In this document: one piece after another, positions 7,869 to 19,619 of the stretch
How positions within the stretch are numbered: position 1 is the first letter of the stretch
Layout of the letters: each line of letters begins with the position of its first letter
Origin: Bacillus mobilis
GTDB lineage: Bacteria > Bacillota > Bacilli > Bacillales > Bacillaceae_G
Length of the DNA: 64,000 nt
Assembly: GCF_001884045.1 (NCBI RefSeq)
Contig: NZ_MACF01000069.1
Location: 78,259 to 142,258 of the forward strand
Direction: 5' to 3'
Notes under the pieces: generated by a model
Told to the model about the DNA's origin: nothing
Databases searched by the model: none
Seen by the model: only the letters and a program-made list of their open reading frames with translations
Position numbers and translations under genes: made by a program

Positions 7869-9248
7869 TTATGTTGCCTTTATAACATATTTAGAAAGCA
7901 TCCACAAGTTAAAGCCAACTGAAATCGTATAACCAGCGTATGTTGAAATAATAAAACTTACATAATCGAAATACGGAAGCAATACAATATTTAAAACTAT
8001 TTTCACAATAATGCCAATCACTAATCCTAGCACTGTTTTCTGTTGTTGATTAATTCCTTGTAACATCGCAGCTGTTACTGTAAATAGCGAAAATAGTATA
8101 CAGGCAGGAGCATAATACTGTAAAATCACTCTCCCCATCTCCGGGTCATTGCCGGCACCAAATAAAAGCGTATATACTGGTTTTGCTAGCAACATCATTC
8201 CAATTGCTGCTGGTACCGTAATACCTACTACTAATACATTCGTCCTCGTAAAATGTTTGTACAGTAACTTCACATTTCCTGCTGTATAGGCTTTTGTCAT
8301 CTCAGGTACGAGAGACATACTAAAAGCAGTCGCAACGGAAACTGGGATAAGTACAACCATCTGAACAAGACCAATTATTGCATTAATCTTCTCTGCTTCG
8401 CCTTGCATATAGCCTATTTGTATAAGTAGTTTATTAATTGTAAATGTGTCAATCGTCTGATACAACGGGATTGCTAAACCAACGACAACAAACGGGATTG
8501 AATATGTAAAGAGCTCCTTATAAAGCGAGAAAAAAGATTTCGTTGTTTGCGGAATACTTGCCATTTCTTTTTTCTTTAAGTGCTTTCTCCTTCTAATGTA
8601 ATACGCACTTAAAACCGTTAATCCACCTATCGCTCCCATAAAGGCACCGAACGTTGAAATACCAACAGCTAGAGAGATAGAAGCTTTTAAAATATATAAA
8701 ACGACAAAACTTCCTATCAAAATGGTTAAGACTCGAAAAAATTGTTCTACCACTACACTTAAAGCAGAAGGCCCCATCGATTGGAACCCTTGAAAGAATC
8801 CCCTTAATAAACTCATTACCGGTACAAGTATTAACGCAAAGCTTACAATTTGAATATTAGTTGTGACCGCCGCTACACTATTCCCTGTTTGATCATTTCC
8901 ATCGATTACAAGTTTAGCTAAATGTGGAGCTAATATATATAGGGTTAAACATGAGATTACTCCCATTATCAACATAAAAAAGATACCGCTCTTTAGCACT
9001 CTCTTAACCGTATGATAATCATTCAGTTGATCATATTTTGATACCATTTTCGAAACTGCCAGTGGTAGTCCCATCGTTGCAATACTGAGCATAATCGTAT
9101 ATGGACGATATGCATATGTGTATAAAACGTACCCACTCGTACCAACCATTGCTGTAAATGGTATAACATATATAAACCCTAACATTTTAGATATCATCGT
9201 TGCCATCGTTAAAAATATCGTTCCACGTATAAACGGTGACCCTTTCAT
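7869..9248 (-). CDS. SpoVB/YkvU-type polysaccharide (lipid-linked oligosaccharide) flippase
   Basis: A 459-residue protein with about 12-14 membrane helices of the MATE/MurJ-like MOP superfamily. It opens with KGSPFIRGTIFLTMATMISKMLGFIY, the usual N-terminus of Bacillus SpoVB-like proteins, and has the second half GYMQGEAEKINAIIGLVQM. It is shorter than SpoVB (about 518) and YtgP (about 540) and close in length to YkvU (about 445), a sporulation-linked member. Likely flips lipid-linked precursors across the membrane. Start at the ATG 6 nt after GGAGG; the overlapping upstream GTG is less well placed. Confidence 0.83.
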   Translation of the reverse strand: MKGSPFIRGTIFLTMATMISKMLGFIYVIPFTAMVGTSGYVLYTYAYRPYTIMLSIATMGLPLAVSKMVSKYDQLNDYHTVKRVLKSGIFFMLIMGVISCLTLYILAPHLAKLVIDGNDQTGNSVAAVTTNIQIVSFALILVPVMSLLRGFFQGFQSMGPSALSVVVEQFFRVLTILIGSFVVLYILKASISLAVGISTFGAFMGAIGGLTVLSAYYIRRRKHLKKKEMASIPQTTKSFFSLYKELFTYSIPFVVVGLAIPLYQTIDTFTINKLLIQIGYMQGEAEKINAIIGLVQMVVLIPVSVATAFSMSLVPEMTKAYTAGNVKLLYKHFTRTNVLVVGITVPAAIGMMLLAKPVYTLLFGAGNDPEMGRVILQYYAPACILFSLFTVTAAMLQGINQQQKTVLGLVIGIIVKIVLNIVLLPYFDYVSFIISTYAGYTISVGFNLWMLSKYVIKAT

Positions 9249-9344
9249 CACATTCCTCCGCTACGCTTTATTATTACACATTATGGACAACTCCTTTTTT
9301 TTAGAACCGAAACAAATAAAAAAGCCAATGAAAAATCATTGACT

Positions 9345-9947
9345 TTAACGCGCTGCTTTTTTCTTTTTGAAATACTTTAAACCGAAGTATAAAGCAACAA
9401 AGAGAACAGCTCCTATAATTATGTAATGTGTGTAATCAGATGCATACTCTTTAATATGTCTCCAATTTCCACCAAGCTTTTCACCTAAGTATATAAATAG
9501 TATTGACCATGGAATAATCGCAACTACAGTATACAGTGTAAATAGTTTTAACGGCATTTTAGCTAATCCTGCCGGAATAGAGATTGCGTGACGTACGACT
9601 GGGATAAAGCGCGCAGAAAAGATTACTCCTGCTCCGTAACGCTTAAACCAACCTTCCGCTATGTCTAAATGATGTTTATTAATAAGTAGATATTTCCCGT
9701 ATTTCTCTACAACTGGACGTCCTCCATAGTATCCAAGCCAATATAAAAATATTTGAGCTAACGTACCACCGATTGTTCCAGCAATGACTGCACCGACAAA
9801 GCTAATTTTACCATCTGCAACTAAAAAGCCCGCATACGATAGTACAATTTCACTCGGGATAATTTCAATCATTAAAGCTAGCGCTACTCCAAAGTAACCT
9901 AAGCTTGCAAAAAATTGCAATAACTGATCTATTATGCTTGCTAACAT
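9345..9947 (-). CDS. DedA-family membrane protein (YngC-like)
   Basis: A 200-residue protein of the SNARE-associated/DedA family. Features are an N-terminal amphipathic start, IEIIPSEIVLSYAGFL (residues about 28-43) with the conserved Glu, the glycine-rich GAVIAGTIGGTLAQ, and FSARFIPVVRHAISIPAGLAKM with the conserved Arg residues (about 110-131). It ends in a basic KKKKAAR tail. Such proteins act in lipid-carrier or phospholipid scrambling and membrane-potential homeostasis. Ribosome site AAGGAGATAG. Family sure, exact lipid unknown. Confidence 0.88.
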   Translation of the reverse strand: MLASIIDQLLQFFASLGYFGVALALMIEIIPSEIVLSYAGFLVADGKISFVGAVIAGTIGGTLAQIFLYWLGYYGGRPVVEKYGKYLLINKHHLDIAEGWFKRYGAGVIFSARFIPVVRHAISIPAGLAKMPLKLFTLYTVVAIIPWSILFIYLGEKLGGNWRHIKEYASDYTHYIIIGAVLFVALYFGLKYFKKKKAAR

Positions 9948-10051
9948 TTTATTTTCTATCTCCTTTTTTCTTCACATACCATCCCATTATTACATAAAGG
10001 TTGCATTCTGCCAATATCTTCATTCCAACAATTTGATTGGCATGCGCATGA

Positions 10052-10669
10052 TTAATCTATTAATATTTCTTTCTGAGATTCTTTCATGTAGGCAAACATT
10101 TCTTTAATTTGCTCTTCGGTATTTCTAGCAATCGATAAATTAGGCAATTCATTTTCGCCAAAGAACTCCACATCATCTGTTTCAATACTCGTTTTCTTTT
10201 CGCCACCAATAATCTTACAACCAATAAAAATTTTATATACGTGTGTTGCTGAAGGCGATGGTTGATGTTTTTCTTTATCAAATATAGCGAGTAGTTTAAA
10301 ATCATCTACTTCATAACCCGTCTCCTCTATAACTTCTTTCGCTGCTACTTCTGTTGGCGTATAACCGATATCAGCCCATCCACCTGGCAATGCCCATTTC
10401 CCATCACTTTTTTCTTTCACAAATAATAACTTTTCATTTTGAAAAACGACTGCTCTTATATCAACTTTTGGTGTTTGATAACCTGTCTCATTTGCAAATA
10501 ACTTCTCTACAACTTCCCAATCTGTCTTTGTGTAATGTGACATCATCGAAATGGAAATATCCCGTAATTGTTGGAATCGCTCTATATCATACACATCTTT
10601 AGAATACGTTAAACCCGCTTGGGCTATAGCTTGTATTTGTTTTACCCAATCAATCCACTTTACCGTCAT
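10052..10669 (-). CDS. Nudix hydrolase with helical N-terminal domain
   Basis: A 205-residue protein: a helical N-terminal domain of about 60 residues, then a Nudix fold. The Nudix box lies around residues 98-120 (PGGWADIGYTP, then KEVIEETGY). The REUxEExGU core is present with Lys for the Arg, while the position normally occupied by the first Glu is Tyr. The N-terminal helical extension places it with the Bacillus ADP-ribose/FAD-type pyrophosphatase-like group. Start at MTVKWID, just after GGGAGATGTGGAAAC. Substrate not deducible. Confidence 0.85.
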   Translation of the reverse strand: MTVKWIDWVKQIQAIAQAGLTYSKDVYDIERFQQLRDISISMMSHYTKTDWEVVEKLFANETGYQTPKVDIRAVVFQNEKLLFVKEKSDGKWALPGGWADIGYTPTEVAAKEVIEETGYEVDDFKLLAIFDKEKHQPSPSATHVYKIFIGCKIIGGEKKTSIETDDVEFFGENELPNLSIARNTEEQIKEMFAYMKESQKEILID

Positions 10670-10775
10670 GTTTCCACATCTCCCATCCTCTTTTAATTGC
10701 ATATTAAGTTAGTTCTACTGATACATCTTTATTATACAAAAAAAGAGATTGATAATGTTCCAATCTCTTTCAAAA

Positions 10776-11858
<1,083 letters not shown>

Positions 11859-12033
11859 TCATCCCTTCTCAGTTCTCTTCATTCAATGTATGCGCCTTGT
11901 CTTGTCCATACATCCGCTATCATCTATTTATATAAAATTACACTCTTGTCCTGTTCAGAAAGACGTCATATCTCATATCATGTTAAGGAAAAAGAATACC
12001 TTTTCACCTGAATACATGATAAGGAGGATTTCT

Positions 12034-12576
12034 ATGAAACGTGATATTAGAAAAGCTGTCGAGGAAATCAAAAGTGCGGGGATGGAAGATTTCTTACATC
12101 AAGATCCAAGTACATTTGAGTGCGATGATGATTGCACGACAAAAATAGATTGTAGCGAAGATTGTAAATGCCCAAGAACAAGATGTACTCGCGTGAAACA
12201 TTGTACGTTCGTTACAAAATGTACTCACGTTAAAAAGTGGACATTTGTTACAAAATGTACTCGTGTGCGCGTTCAAAAATGGACATTCGTTACGAAAGTA
12301 ACACGTAGAAAAGAATGCGTTTTAGTTACAAAACGTACTCGCAGAAAGCATTGCACATTCGTTACAAAATGTGTACGCTTTGAAAAGAAATTTTACTGGA
12401 CTAAACGATGTTACTGTAAAAAATGCGAATTCTTCCCGAACGGACACGGTGGCTCTTGCGACGATTCGTGTGATGACGGAAAGAAATGGAACGATTGCAA
12501 AGATGGCGGACATAAATTCCCATCTTGCAAAAACAAGAAATTCGATCACTTCTGGTACAAAAAACGTAATTGCTAG
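12034..12576 (+). CDS. exsB: CotG/ExsB-like exosporium or coat protein with Thr/Lys/Cys repeats
   Basis: A 180-residue protein starting at MKRDIRKAVEE after AAGGAGGATTTCT. The central part (residues about 48-130) consists of about seven degenerate repeats of 11-15 residues with a core TFVTKCTR, rich in Thr, Lys, Arg and Cys. The tail is Asp, Cys and Gly rich. ExsB of B. anthracis is a heavily threonine-phosphorylated exosporium attachment protein of this kind, encoded next to cotH, and CotG of B. subtilis is the analogue. The Thr residues are likely kinase targets and the many Cys may cross-link. Repeats give long open shadows in other frames. Symbol is by similarity and synteny. Confidence 0.78.
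   Translation: MKRDIRKAVEEIKSAGMEDFLHQDPSTFECDDDCTTKIDCSEDCKCPRTRCTRVKHCTFVTKCTHVKKWTFVTKCTRVRVQKWTFVTKVTRRKECVLVTKRTRRKHCTFVTKCVRFEKKFYWTKRCYCKKCEFFPNGHGGSCDDSCDDGKKWNDCKDGGHKFPSCKNKKFDHFWYKKRNC
12195..12410 (+). repeat. Tandem coding repeats inside the exsB-like gene
   Basis: The core ATTCGTTACAAAATGTACTC and close variants recur at irregular spacing, encoding the TFVTKCTR repeat. Degeneracy at third positions indicates selection on the protein, not recent slippage. Confidence 0.8.
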
Positions 12577-12584
12577 TTTTTCAT

Positions 12585-12617
12585 ATAAAAAAAGGCCGTT
12601 TTCACGGCCTTTTTTTA
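12585..12617 (+). terminator. Bidirectional terminator between exsB-like and phosphatase genes
   Basis: AAAAAAAGGCCGT and ACGGCCTTTTTTT form a symmetric stem with A- and T-runs, serving the convergent genes ending at 12576 and 12621. Confidence 0.93.
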
Positions 12618-12620
12618 TGC

Positions 12621-13232
12621 TTACTGAAAATGACTTATATCTGCAAATTGCTTCACTTCACCTTTACCTTCTTCAAATTCTATTATACTAAGACTAGCAC
12701 TATGCATAAATGGATCATTCCAAACATTTTCTATTTCAATACCTGCGAAATGTCCTACAAGTAGTTTTGCCGCTGCCGCATGGGAAACAATTAATATACT
12801 TTCTCCTTTATGCTTTTCTAGAAGAAGCTGTATCCCTTCAATTACCCTTTTATAAACAGACTCAAAATTTTCTCCTGATGTTGACTGAAAAAGATGTGGC
12901 TCATACCAAAACAATTGTATTTCGTCTGGGTATTGCCTTTCTATATCATCGACTGTCTGTCCTTCCCATATACCCATGTTAATTTCATAAAAATGCTCAT
13001 CCGCAATTATCGGTATATCACGATCGCCCTTTATTAGCTCTGCAGTATGTAGCGTTCTTTCACTCGGACTACTATAAATCGCATCGATAGATAAATCTTT
13101 CATTCGATCTCCTAATTGTTTAGCTTGTAGCATACCATTTTCAGTTAAAGCAGAATTTTTCCGTCCTTGCATTCGCTTCGCTACATTCCATTCTGTTTCA
13201 CCGTGCCTTGTTACATATACAGTTGTCTTCAT
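12621..13232 (-). CDS. Histidine phosphatase family protein (phosphoglycerate mutase-like)
   Basis: A 203-residue member of the RHG superfamily. The phospho-accepting motif is TRHGETEWN at residues 8-16. The second-half catalytic His is in IVSHAAAAK near 150, with SSPSERTLHTAE near 55. The catalytic His is phosphorylated transiently; substrates range from 3-phosphoglycerate to small phosphoesters such as alpha-ribazole phosphate, and cannot be chosen from sequence. It is followed on the same strand by its terminator shared with exsB. Family certain. Confidence 0.88.
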   Translation of the reverse strand: MKTTVYVTRHGETEWNVAKRMQGRKNSALTENGMLQAKQLGDRMKDLSIDAIYSSPSERTLHTAELIKGDRDIPIIADEHFYEINMGIWEGQTVDDIERQYPDEIQLFWYEPHLFQSTSGENFESVYKRVIEGIQLLLEKHKGESILIVSHAAAAKLLVGHFAGIEIENVWNDPFMHSASLSIIEFEEGKGEVKQFADISHFQ

Positions 13233-13245
13233 TTCTCATTCCCCC

Positions 13246-13791
13246 TTACCATGTTGGCCGCAATCCCCACGGTTCTACTCGTCCTACAATGTATTCATCA
13301 CAATTGCTCTCAATTCCTTTTATTACCCCATCCGATATTTCTTCATGGGTAAGCCATCTCCCGTATGAATCTTCTAATATAAAACCTAATATTATTCTAT
13401 GGTAACTACACCGCGTACCTCCTATTTTTTGTGCGGGCATACGCGACGCTTTACTACTTAAAATATGAAAAACATTGTATGTTTCAGACAATAAGTCTAA
13501 TTCTCTACAAATGAGTGATAACGTACCCTTCGCACTTGCGTGTATCCATGCGACAACTACTGTTATTGGACCATTCCTCTCAATTGTACTTTTAATAGCT
13601 AGCTTTACATCGTCATTATTGTGATAATCTAATGATAGACATGTGATCCTTTCTGGCGCAGCACTCTCTCGCTTAACATTTTCTAATTTCACTTCATCTC
13701 GTCCAATAATAGAAACATGAAATCCTTTCTCACAAAGCCACATAGAGACTCTCTTTAGCATTCCTGTCCCGCCAATTACTAGCGCATGCAA
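13246..13791 (-). CDS. Short Rossmann-fold dehydrogenase-like protein
   Basis: A 181-residue protein opening with the dinucleotide-binding pattern ALVIGGTGMLKRVS (residues 3-16), then IIGRDE after the second strand, DYHNNDDV near residue 60 and VVAWIHASAKGTL near 80-95. The Tyr-x-x-x-Lys dyad of classical SDRs is not clear, and the C-terminus (CSYHRIILGFIL) is divergent, so catalytic competence is uncertain. Starts at ATG after GGGAGGAAAAAAGTTGC. It lies 13 nt from the phosphatase gene and 13 nt after fosB, so 14221 to 12621 probably is one operon. Confidence 0.72.
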   Translation of the reverse strand: MHALVIGGTGMLKRVSMWLCEKGFHVSIIGRDEVKLENVKRESAAPERITCLSLDYHNNDDVKLAIKSTIERNGPITVVVAWIHASAKGTLSLICRELDLLSETYNVFHILSSKASRMPAQKIGGTRCSYHRIILGFILEDSYGRWLTHEEISDGVIKGIESNCDEYIVGRVEPWGLRPTW

Positions 13792-13804
13792 CTTTTTTCC
13801 TCCC

Positions 13805-14233
<429 letters not shown>

Positions 14234-14243
14234 CTATACAAAT

Positions 14244-14272
14244 AAAAGATGAGCAAAAATTCACTCATCTTT
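14244..14272 (-). terminator. Terminator of the oppA-like gene
   Basis: AAAAGATGAG and CTCATCTTTT flank a short loop directly downstream of the gene ending at 14280. Confidence 0.88.
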
Positions 14273-14279
14273 TATTATA

Positions 14280-15941
14280 CTATTTCTTTGTAATATATGC
14301 CCATTTATAACTGAAGTCCCCACCAAACGTATGATTCGCAATACCTTTCACGTATGGTTTTTCTAAATATGCCGTACTTTGTTGGTACGCAGGAGAAATA
14401 GCAGCATCTTGACCAATTAAGATTTTTTCAGCTTCTGCAAGGGCACTCCAGCGTGCTTTATCATCTTTTAGTAGCTCTCCTTTTGATTTCGCTACTAAAT
14501 CATCATACTTCGGATTAGAATAATCCATTTCATTAAATGAGCTTCCAGTAACAAACATGTCAATATAAGTCATTGGATCCGGATAGTCTGGACTCCATGC
14601 AGATAATGAGAATTCATATTCAAATTTCTTTTCTAACTCTAGCTTCTGCTTATATGGTTGTTGTTTCAAATTCACTTTAATACCAGGTAAATTTTTCTCT
14701 AACTCTTCTTTAATAAAGTCGCCCACTTTTTTACGGCTACCGTTATCATCATTTAGAAATTCTACTGTAATTGTATCTTGGCCAAGCTCTTTCTTCGCTT
14801 CTTCCCATAATTTTTTTGCTTTTTCTGCATTATCTTTGCTATCACGGAAATTTTTATTTACAGTACGGAAATCTTTTCCATCTGGTCCTGTCGTAAATTT
14901 CTCAGGTACTAAGAAATATGCTGGTAATGATCCGTCATTTAAAATAACATTGGCAATTCCTTTTTTATCGTATGCTAGATCAATCGCTTCACGAACTTTT
15001 TGGTTTTTAAACGTTGCATTTTTTTGGTTAAAACGTAAGAAATACATACGCGGATCTAACTTCGTTTTAAATTCATCTGGCTTATTCTTTTTATATTTAT
15101 CAACGAATTCAGAACTTAAAATAACTCGATCCGCTTGATCACTATCATATAAATTTACTCCTGTGCTCGTTTCCTTCACAATATTCACATTAATTTCTTC
15201 TAACTTCACAGTATCTTTATCCCAATAATTAGGGTTTTTCTTTAGCTGATAGCTTCGTTCATGTTTCCATTCACTCATCGTAAATGGTCCATTATATAAT
15301 AGTTTATCTGCTTCTAATGCATATTTATCCCCTTGTTCTTTCACATATTTTTCATTTAAAGGGAAAAATGTTGGGAATGAAGTAAGCTCAAGGAAATATG
15401 GTGCTGGTTGTTCTAATTCTACTACTAACGTTTTATCATCTTTTGCTTTTACTCCTAATTGATCTAACGGTAATTCTCCCTTATTTACTTTCTGTGCATT
15501 TTTCACATCAAATAAAATAAATGCATACTCAGCTGCCGTTGCTTTATCTAATGCGCGTTGCCATGCAAATACAAAATCTTGCGCTCGAACTGGATCGCCA
15601 TTAGACCACTTTGCATCTCGTAATTCAAATGTATATGTCGTTTTATCTTCACTAATCTTCACATCTTTTGCCATACCCGGAGTTGGTTTATTATCCTTAT
15701 CTAAACGATATAAACCTTCCATTGCATTGACAAAGGCACGGAATGATACAGAGTCTGTTGATTTTGACGTATCCATTGAAGGAATTTCTGCTGCTTCTAA
15801 TAAGTTTAATACTTGCTTATCTGCTGCTCCCTTACCTGCTTCTTTCTTCGTTGTAGATGCCTTCTCCCCAGTTCCGCAACCTGCAACTAATACACTTGTC
15901 GATAATGCAACTGCAGCAATCGTTGTTACCCTTCTCTTCAT
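14280..15941 (-). CDS. Oligopeptide-binding lipoprotein (OppA-type, SBP family 5)
   Basis: A 553-residue lipoprotein. Start placed at MKRRVTTIAAVALS after GGGGGAAGGAAGA; the longer frame upstream lacks a ribosome site. Signal peptide ends at VLVAGCGTG (Cys about 22). The family 5 signature is seen in DNKPTPGMAKDVKISEDKTTYTFELRDAKWSNGDPVRAQDFVFAWQ (quoted as a region, residues about 78-125). It would capture oligopeptides at the cell surface for an ABC importer. No permease or ATPase genes adjoin it, so it is an orphan binding protein, common in the B. cereus group, which carries many OppA paralogues. Confidence 0.9.
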   Translation of the reverse strand: MKRRVTTIAAVALSTSVLVAGCGTGEKASTTKKEAGKGAADKQVLNLLEAAEIPSMDTSKSTDSVSFRAFVNAMEGLYRLDKDNKPTPGMAKDVKISEDKTTYTFELRDAKWSNGDPVRAQDFVFAWQRALDKATAAEYAFILFDVKNAQKVNKGELPLDQLGVKAKDDKTLVVELEQPAPYFLELTSFPTFFPLNEKYVKEQGDKYALEADKLLYNGPFTMSEWKHERSYQLKKNPNYWDKDTVKLEEINVNIVKETSTGVNLYDSDQADRVILSSEFVDKYKKNKPDEFKTKLDPRMYFLRFNQKNATFKNQKVREAIDLAYDKKGIANVILNDGSLPAYFLVPEKFTTGPDGKDFRTVNKNFRDSKDNAEKAKKLWEEAKKELGQDTITVEFLNDDNGSRKKVGDFIKEELEKNLPGIKVNLKQQPYKQKLELEKKFEYEFSLSAWSPDYPDPMTYIDMFVTGSSFNEMDYSNPKYDDLVAKSKGELLKDDKARWSALAEAEKILIGQDAAISPAYQQSTAYLEKPYVKGIANHTFGGDFSYKWAYITKK

Positions 15942-16016
15942 TCTTCCTTCCCCCAATCTATATGTATAAATGAAAGTAGTATAATACATACCATTATACA
16001 AAAGATTCAGATTATT

Positions 16017-17012
16017 TCAAATATTATTTTTGTACAGTAAAAAAAGAAGCGGATAGAACGCCCTTCTATCCGCTTCTTTTTCTATTCTTTTTACTTGTAA
16101 TCCATCCTCTATGTCAAATGGATTTTGAACTTTAAATATTTCGTCCATTATCTTCAAAAACTCTTCCTCATTTTTGGATTCTCCATTAATCGTCAATGAG
16201 TACGGCTCAATCTCGCCCAATTTATAATCAACAACAAATTGGATTTTCACCTTTTTCCTTGGCATATCAGGACTTTCTCCTTGGAACTCTACCAATTCTA
16301 ATCCTTCGGTGCCACGATAATATACCCAACCTGGATTTCTAAAATAATTTTCAAACGATTCACCAATAGAAAAGAATGGATATTCATATAGTGAGCCTGT
16401 ACGAACCTTTTGGATAATATCTCGATCAGTCGGGAAAAAGAAATGGCTGAAAAAGATACTAGCAACTGCTAAAATCGTAACAATTGTCGCTCCCATTTTA
16501 CTCGTTCCACCACTATCACGAATGAGATACTTCTCAACCGATTCATCTTGAATTTCTCGTGCTTTTATTCGATATATACGCCTTTCTGCAAATTGATAAT
16601 ATAATCCATTCGCAAAAATCGCCATTCCAAATAAAATAAAAACGAGCAATAAAAACGTAAGAGGCACCATATTAATGATCGGCAGTGCTACGTTGAAACC
16701 CATATAATAAGAAAATGCATCGCATGCTAATAATAACAATATAAATAAAGCTGCAGGTACATAATACTTACGATATCCAAGCCAACCTACATTAAAAATA
16801 GCTGCCCAACCATTCCAGCTCCATCTAGCAATCCGCTTTTCCTCAAGCTCCCATTTCCTTTTGTAATGTGGATATTGTCTTCCTACATATACTTCTAATT
16901 CCTTATCTATTTGCGAGCTTCCTTCACCTTGTTCATTATGCAAGGTCCGCTGGCAACTTTCACAATTCAACTGATTTCCCTTGCAAAGTTGCCCACAATT
17001 TATACACTTCAA
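16017..17012 (-). CDS. Zinc-ribbon membrane protein of DUF2628-like type, with terminator inside its 3' end
   Basis: About 331 residues: an N-terminal zinc ribbon (CINCGQLC, then CESC), a cytoplasmic stretch of about 45, a WNGWAAIFNVGWLGYRKYY segment as in DUF2628 proteins, then four membrane helices (three about 90-145, one near 185). A C-terminal extracytoplasmic domain carries YYRGTEGLELVEFQ. A TTG at 17012 following AGAAGAGGG is the best start because it puts the ribbon at the N-terminus; an ATG six codons upstream is possible. Oddly, a perfect 14-bp hairpin with a T7 run lies at about 16034-16068 inside the last 20 codons, so terminated transcripts would lack the stop codon. Alternatively a one-base slip in the preceding A-run would end the protein at a TAG within the hairpin. 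Confidence 0.72.
   Translation of the reverse strand: MKCINCGQLCKGNQLNCESCQRTLHNEQGEGSSQIDKELEVYVGRQYPHYKRKWELEEKRIARWSWNGWAAIFNVGWLGYRKYYVPAALFILLLLACDAFSYYMGFNVALPIINMVPLTFLLLVFILFGMAIFANGLYYQFAERRIYRIKAREIQDESVEKYLIRDSGGTSKMGATIVTILAVASIFFSHFFFPTDRDIIQKVRTGSLYEYPFFSIGESFENYFRNPGWVYYRGTEGLELVEFQGESPDMPRKKVKIQFVVDYKLGEIEPYSLTINGESKNEEEFLKIMDEIFKVQNPFDIEDGLQVKRIEKEADRRAFYPLLFLLYKNNI
16034..16068 (-). terminator. Strong intrinsic terminator located inside a reading frame
   Basis: AAAGAAGCGGATAG and CTATCCGCTTCTTT pair around a 9-nt loop and continue into TTTTTTT on the minus strand. The open frame continues seven codons past the T-run before its TGA at 16017-16019. Confidence 0.85.
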
Positions 17013-17037
17013 AACAATCCCTCTTCTCATCCATACG

Positions 17038-17490
17038 TCATTTCAAAATACCTTCGTGTTTTAATAACCACTCTTTCCTCCATAAACCACCAGCATACCC
17101 AACAAGCTTCCCGCTCTTTCCTATTAGACGATGACACGGAACGATAATTGAAATTGGATTACGACTATTCGCTCCTCCTATCGCTCGTACCGCTTTCGTA
17201 TTTCCAACCTTCTCTGCAATATCTAAATATGAAGCACTTACGCCATAAGGAATAGTATAGAGCGCATCCCATACATTTTTTTGAAATGATGTTCCCTCAG
17301 CAGACAGCGGGACCGTGAACTCTTTTCTTTTCCCCTTAAAATATTCATCTAGCTCATTTATACATCGATCTATCGTTTCATTTTTATGTTCTTCTTGTCT
17401 CTCATCAACAAATATAACAGACGTAATTCCTTTATCGTTCGCTGTAATTTCCAGCAAACCTAATTCACTTTCATAATAAGCCTGATACAT
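17038..17490 (-). CDS. ogt: Methylated-DNA--protein-cysteine methyltransferase
   Basis: A 150-residue Ada/Ogt-type suicide alkyltransferase. The acceptor motif IIVPCHRLI (Cys about 121) is intact, preceded by the helix-turn-helix segment IPYGVSASYLDIAEKVGNTKAVRAIGGA (region around 85-112) with the Arg finger and Asn hinge. It removes O6-methyl from guanine by transfer to its own cysteine. Stands 25 nt upstream of the zinc-ribbon gene on the same strand, so co-transcription is possible. Family certain. Confidence 0.94.
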   Translation of the reverse strand: MYQAYYESELGLLEITANDKGITSVIFVDERQEEHKNETIDRCINELDEYFKGKRKEFTVPLSAEGTSFQKNVWDALYTIPYGVSASYLDIAEKVGNTKAVRAIGGANSRNPISIIVPCHRLIGKSGKLVGYAGGLWRKEWLLKHEGILK

Positions 17491-17588
17491 ATGTCATCCT
17501 CCAATTCAATTCATATTAATTATTGTAACACGAATAGACAAAATTTTTCGTATAAGCGTTTTATTAGGGAAAACAAAAAAGAGAATGA

Positions 17589-18712
<1,124 letters not shown>

Positions 18713-18984
18713 ACCGAGAATATTATGTACGACTACTTACAGAGAAATTAAAAGTATACTACAAGACAATGTATGTTATTTTATAATATCATTTTAAGGT
18801 GTATCAACATTTTGCTTGATACGCCTATTTTTTATCTCCTTATTCTCACTACATGCAGCTATACACTTAAATAACGTTATATAAAAACAATTAAACTCAA
18901 TGAACAAAACAAGCATATTCACACTCTAAATATGCGACAAGGTTACAATCCACATTCAATAATATGGATCACAACTGAAGTAAT

Positions 18985-19025
18985 AAAAAAACAATTTCTC
19001 AAATTAAGTAGGAAATTGTTTTTTA
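18985..19025 (-). terminator. Terminator of the DinB-like gene
   Basis: AAAAAACAATTTC pairs with GAAATTGTTTTTT; symmetric, could also stop plus-strand transcription. Confidence 0.88.
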
Positions 19026-19062
19026 TTATAATAGTATACTGTTTTAAATTCGTTTGTTTCGT

Positions 19063-19554
19063 TTATAAATAGGAACGATGCGCTGGCCATGAACCTTGAA
19101 GCTTGCGAATTTGTACAATTTGTCCTGTATGATAAGCGTCGTGCAAAAGAATGTTCTGATATTGTTGCCAAATTGGAAGAGAAGGGGTTAGTCGATCTAG
19201 TTCTGCTTCTTGAAGGGATATTAATACAGATTGTAAAGCATCATGCACTTGAATTGTTCGCAACACTGTTCGTTGCCAAGCATCTTCATCATTACATCCA
19301 CCTTGGACAAACGTTTCATCATTATTTTGTGGTGCAACAAATGTTTCATCTTCGTGTAAGCGGGCAAGCAGGCGTTCTTTAAAAATAAGTAAATGGTTTA
19401 CATTTTCCCAAATTGTATTACTAGCCCTTCCTTCTGGTTGCCAACACGCTTGTGCAGCGGTAAGATCCTTTAACGCGTCTGATATAGGTGGATACCATGC
19501 TTCTTCGTAAAAAACTTGCTGAATTCCATTTTGCAACATTTCTTTTTTACTCAT
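19063..19554 (-). CDS. DinB-like protein
   Basis: A 163-residue four-helix bundle of the DinB/YfiT-like superfamily. The metal-ligand histidines appear as NVNHLLIFKERLLARL near residue 50 and LLHDAYHTGQIVQIRKLQG near 132-150. The HDAYHxGQI pattern is the most diagnostic part. Such proteins bind a divalent metal and often act as thiol S-transferases (bacillithiol-dependent in Firmicutes), though most have no known substrate. Start at MSKKEMLQ, 9 nt after GGAGG; the upstream in-frame ATG precedes the ribosome site. Confidence 0.84.
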   Translation of the reverse strand: MSKKEMLQNGIQQVFYEEAWYPPISDALKDLTAAQACWQPEGRASNTIWENVNHLLIFKERLLARLHEDETFVAPQNNDETFVQGGCNDEDAWQRTVLRTIQVHDALQSVLISLQEAELDRLTPSLPIWQQYQNILLHDAYHTGQIVQIRKLQGSWPAHRSYL

Positions 19555-19619
19555 TCGTATATCCTCCTTTTGCAACCCCTTAAAAAGTATGGACTAGTAC
19601 ATATCATTCTTCTCGTTTG

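Noticed and set aside
10084-10305. Second frame within the Nudix gene
   Set aside because: Alternate-frame shadow; the Nudix box lies only in the main frame.
12195-12410. CRISPR-like regularly spaced repeats
   Set aside because: The repeats are coding, irregular in spacing and degenerate at third positions; no other CRISPR-type array or cas gene was seen.
12094-12691. Several open frames on both strands across the exsB-like gene
   Set aside because: They are shadows produced by its tandem repeats and unbiased composition; only the frame starting at 12034 has a ribosome site and a sensible Thr/Lys/Cys-rich product.
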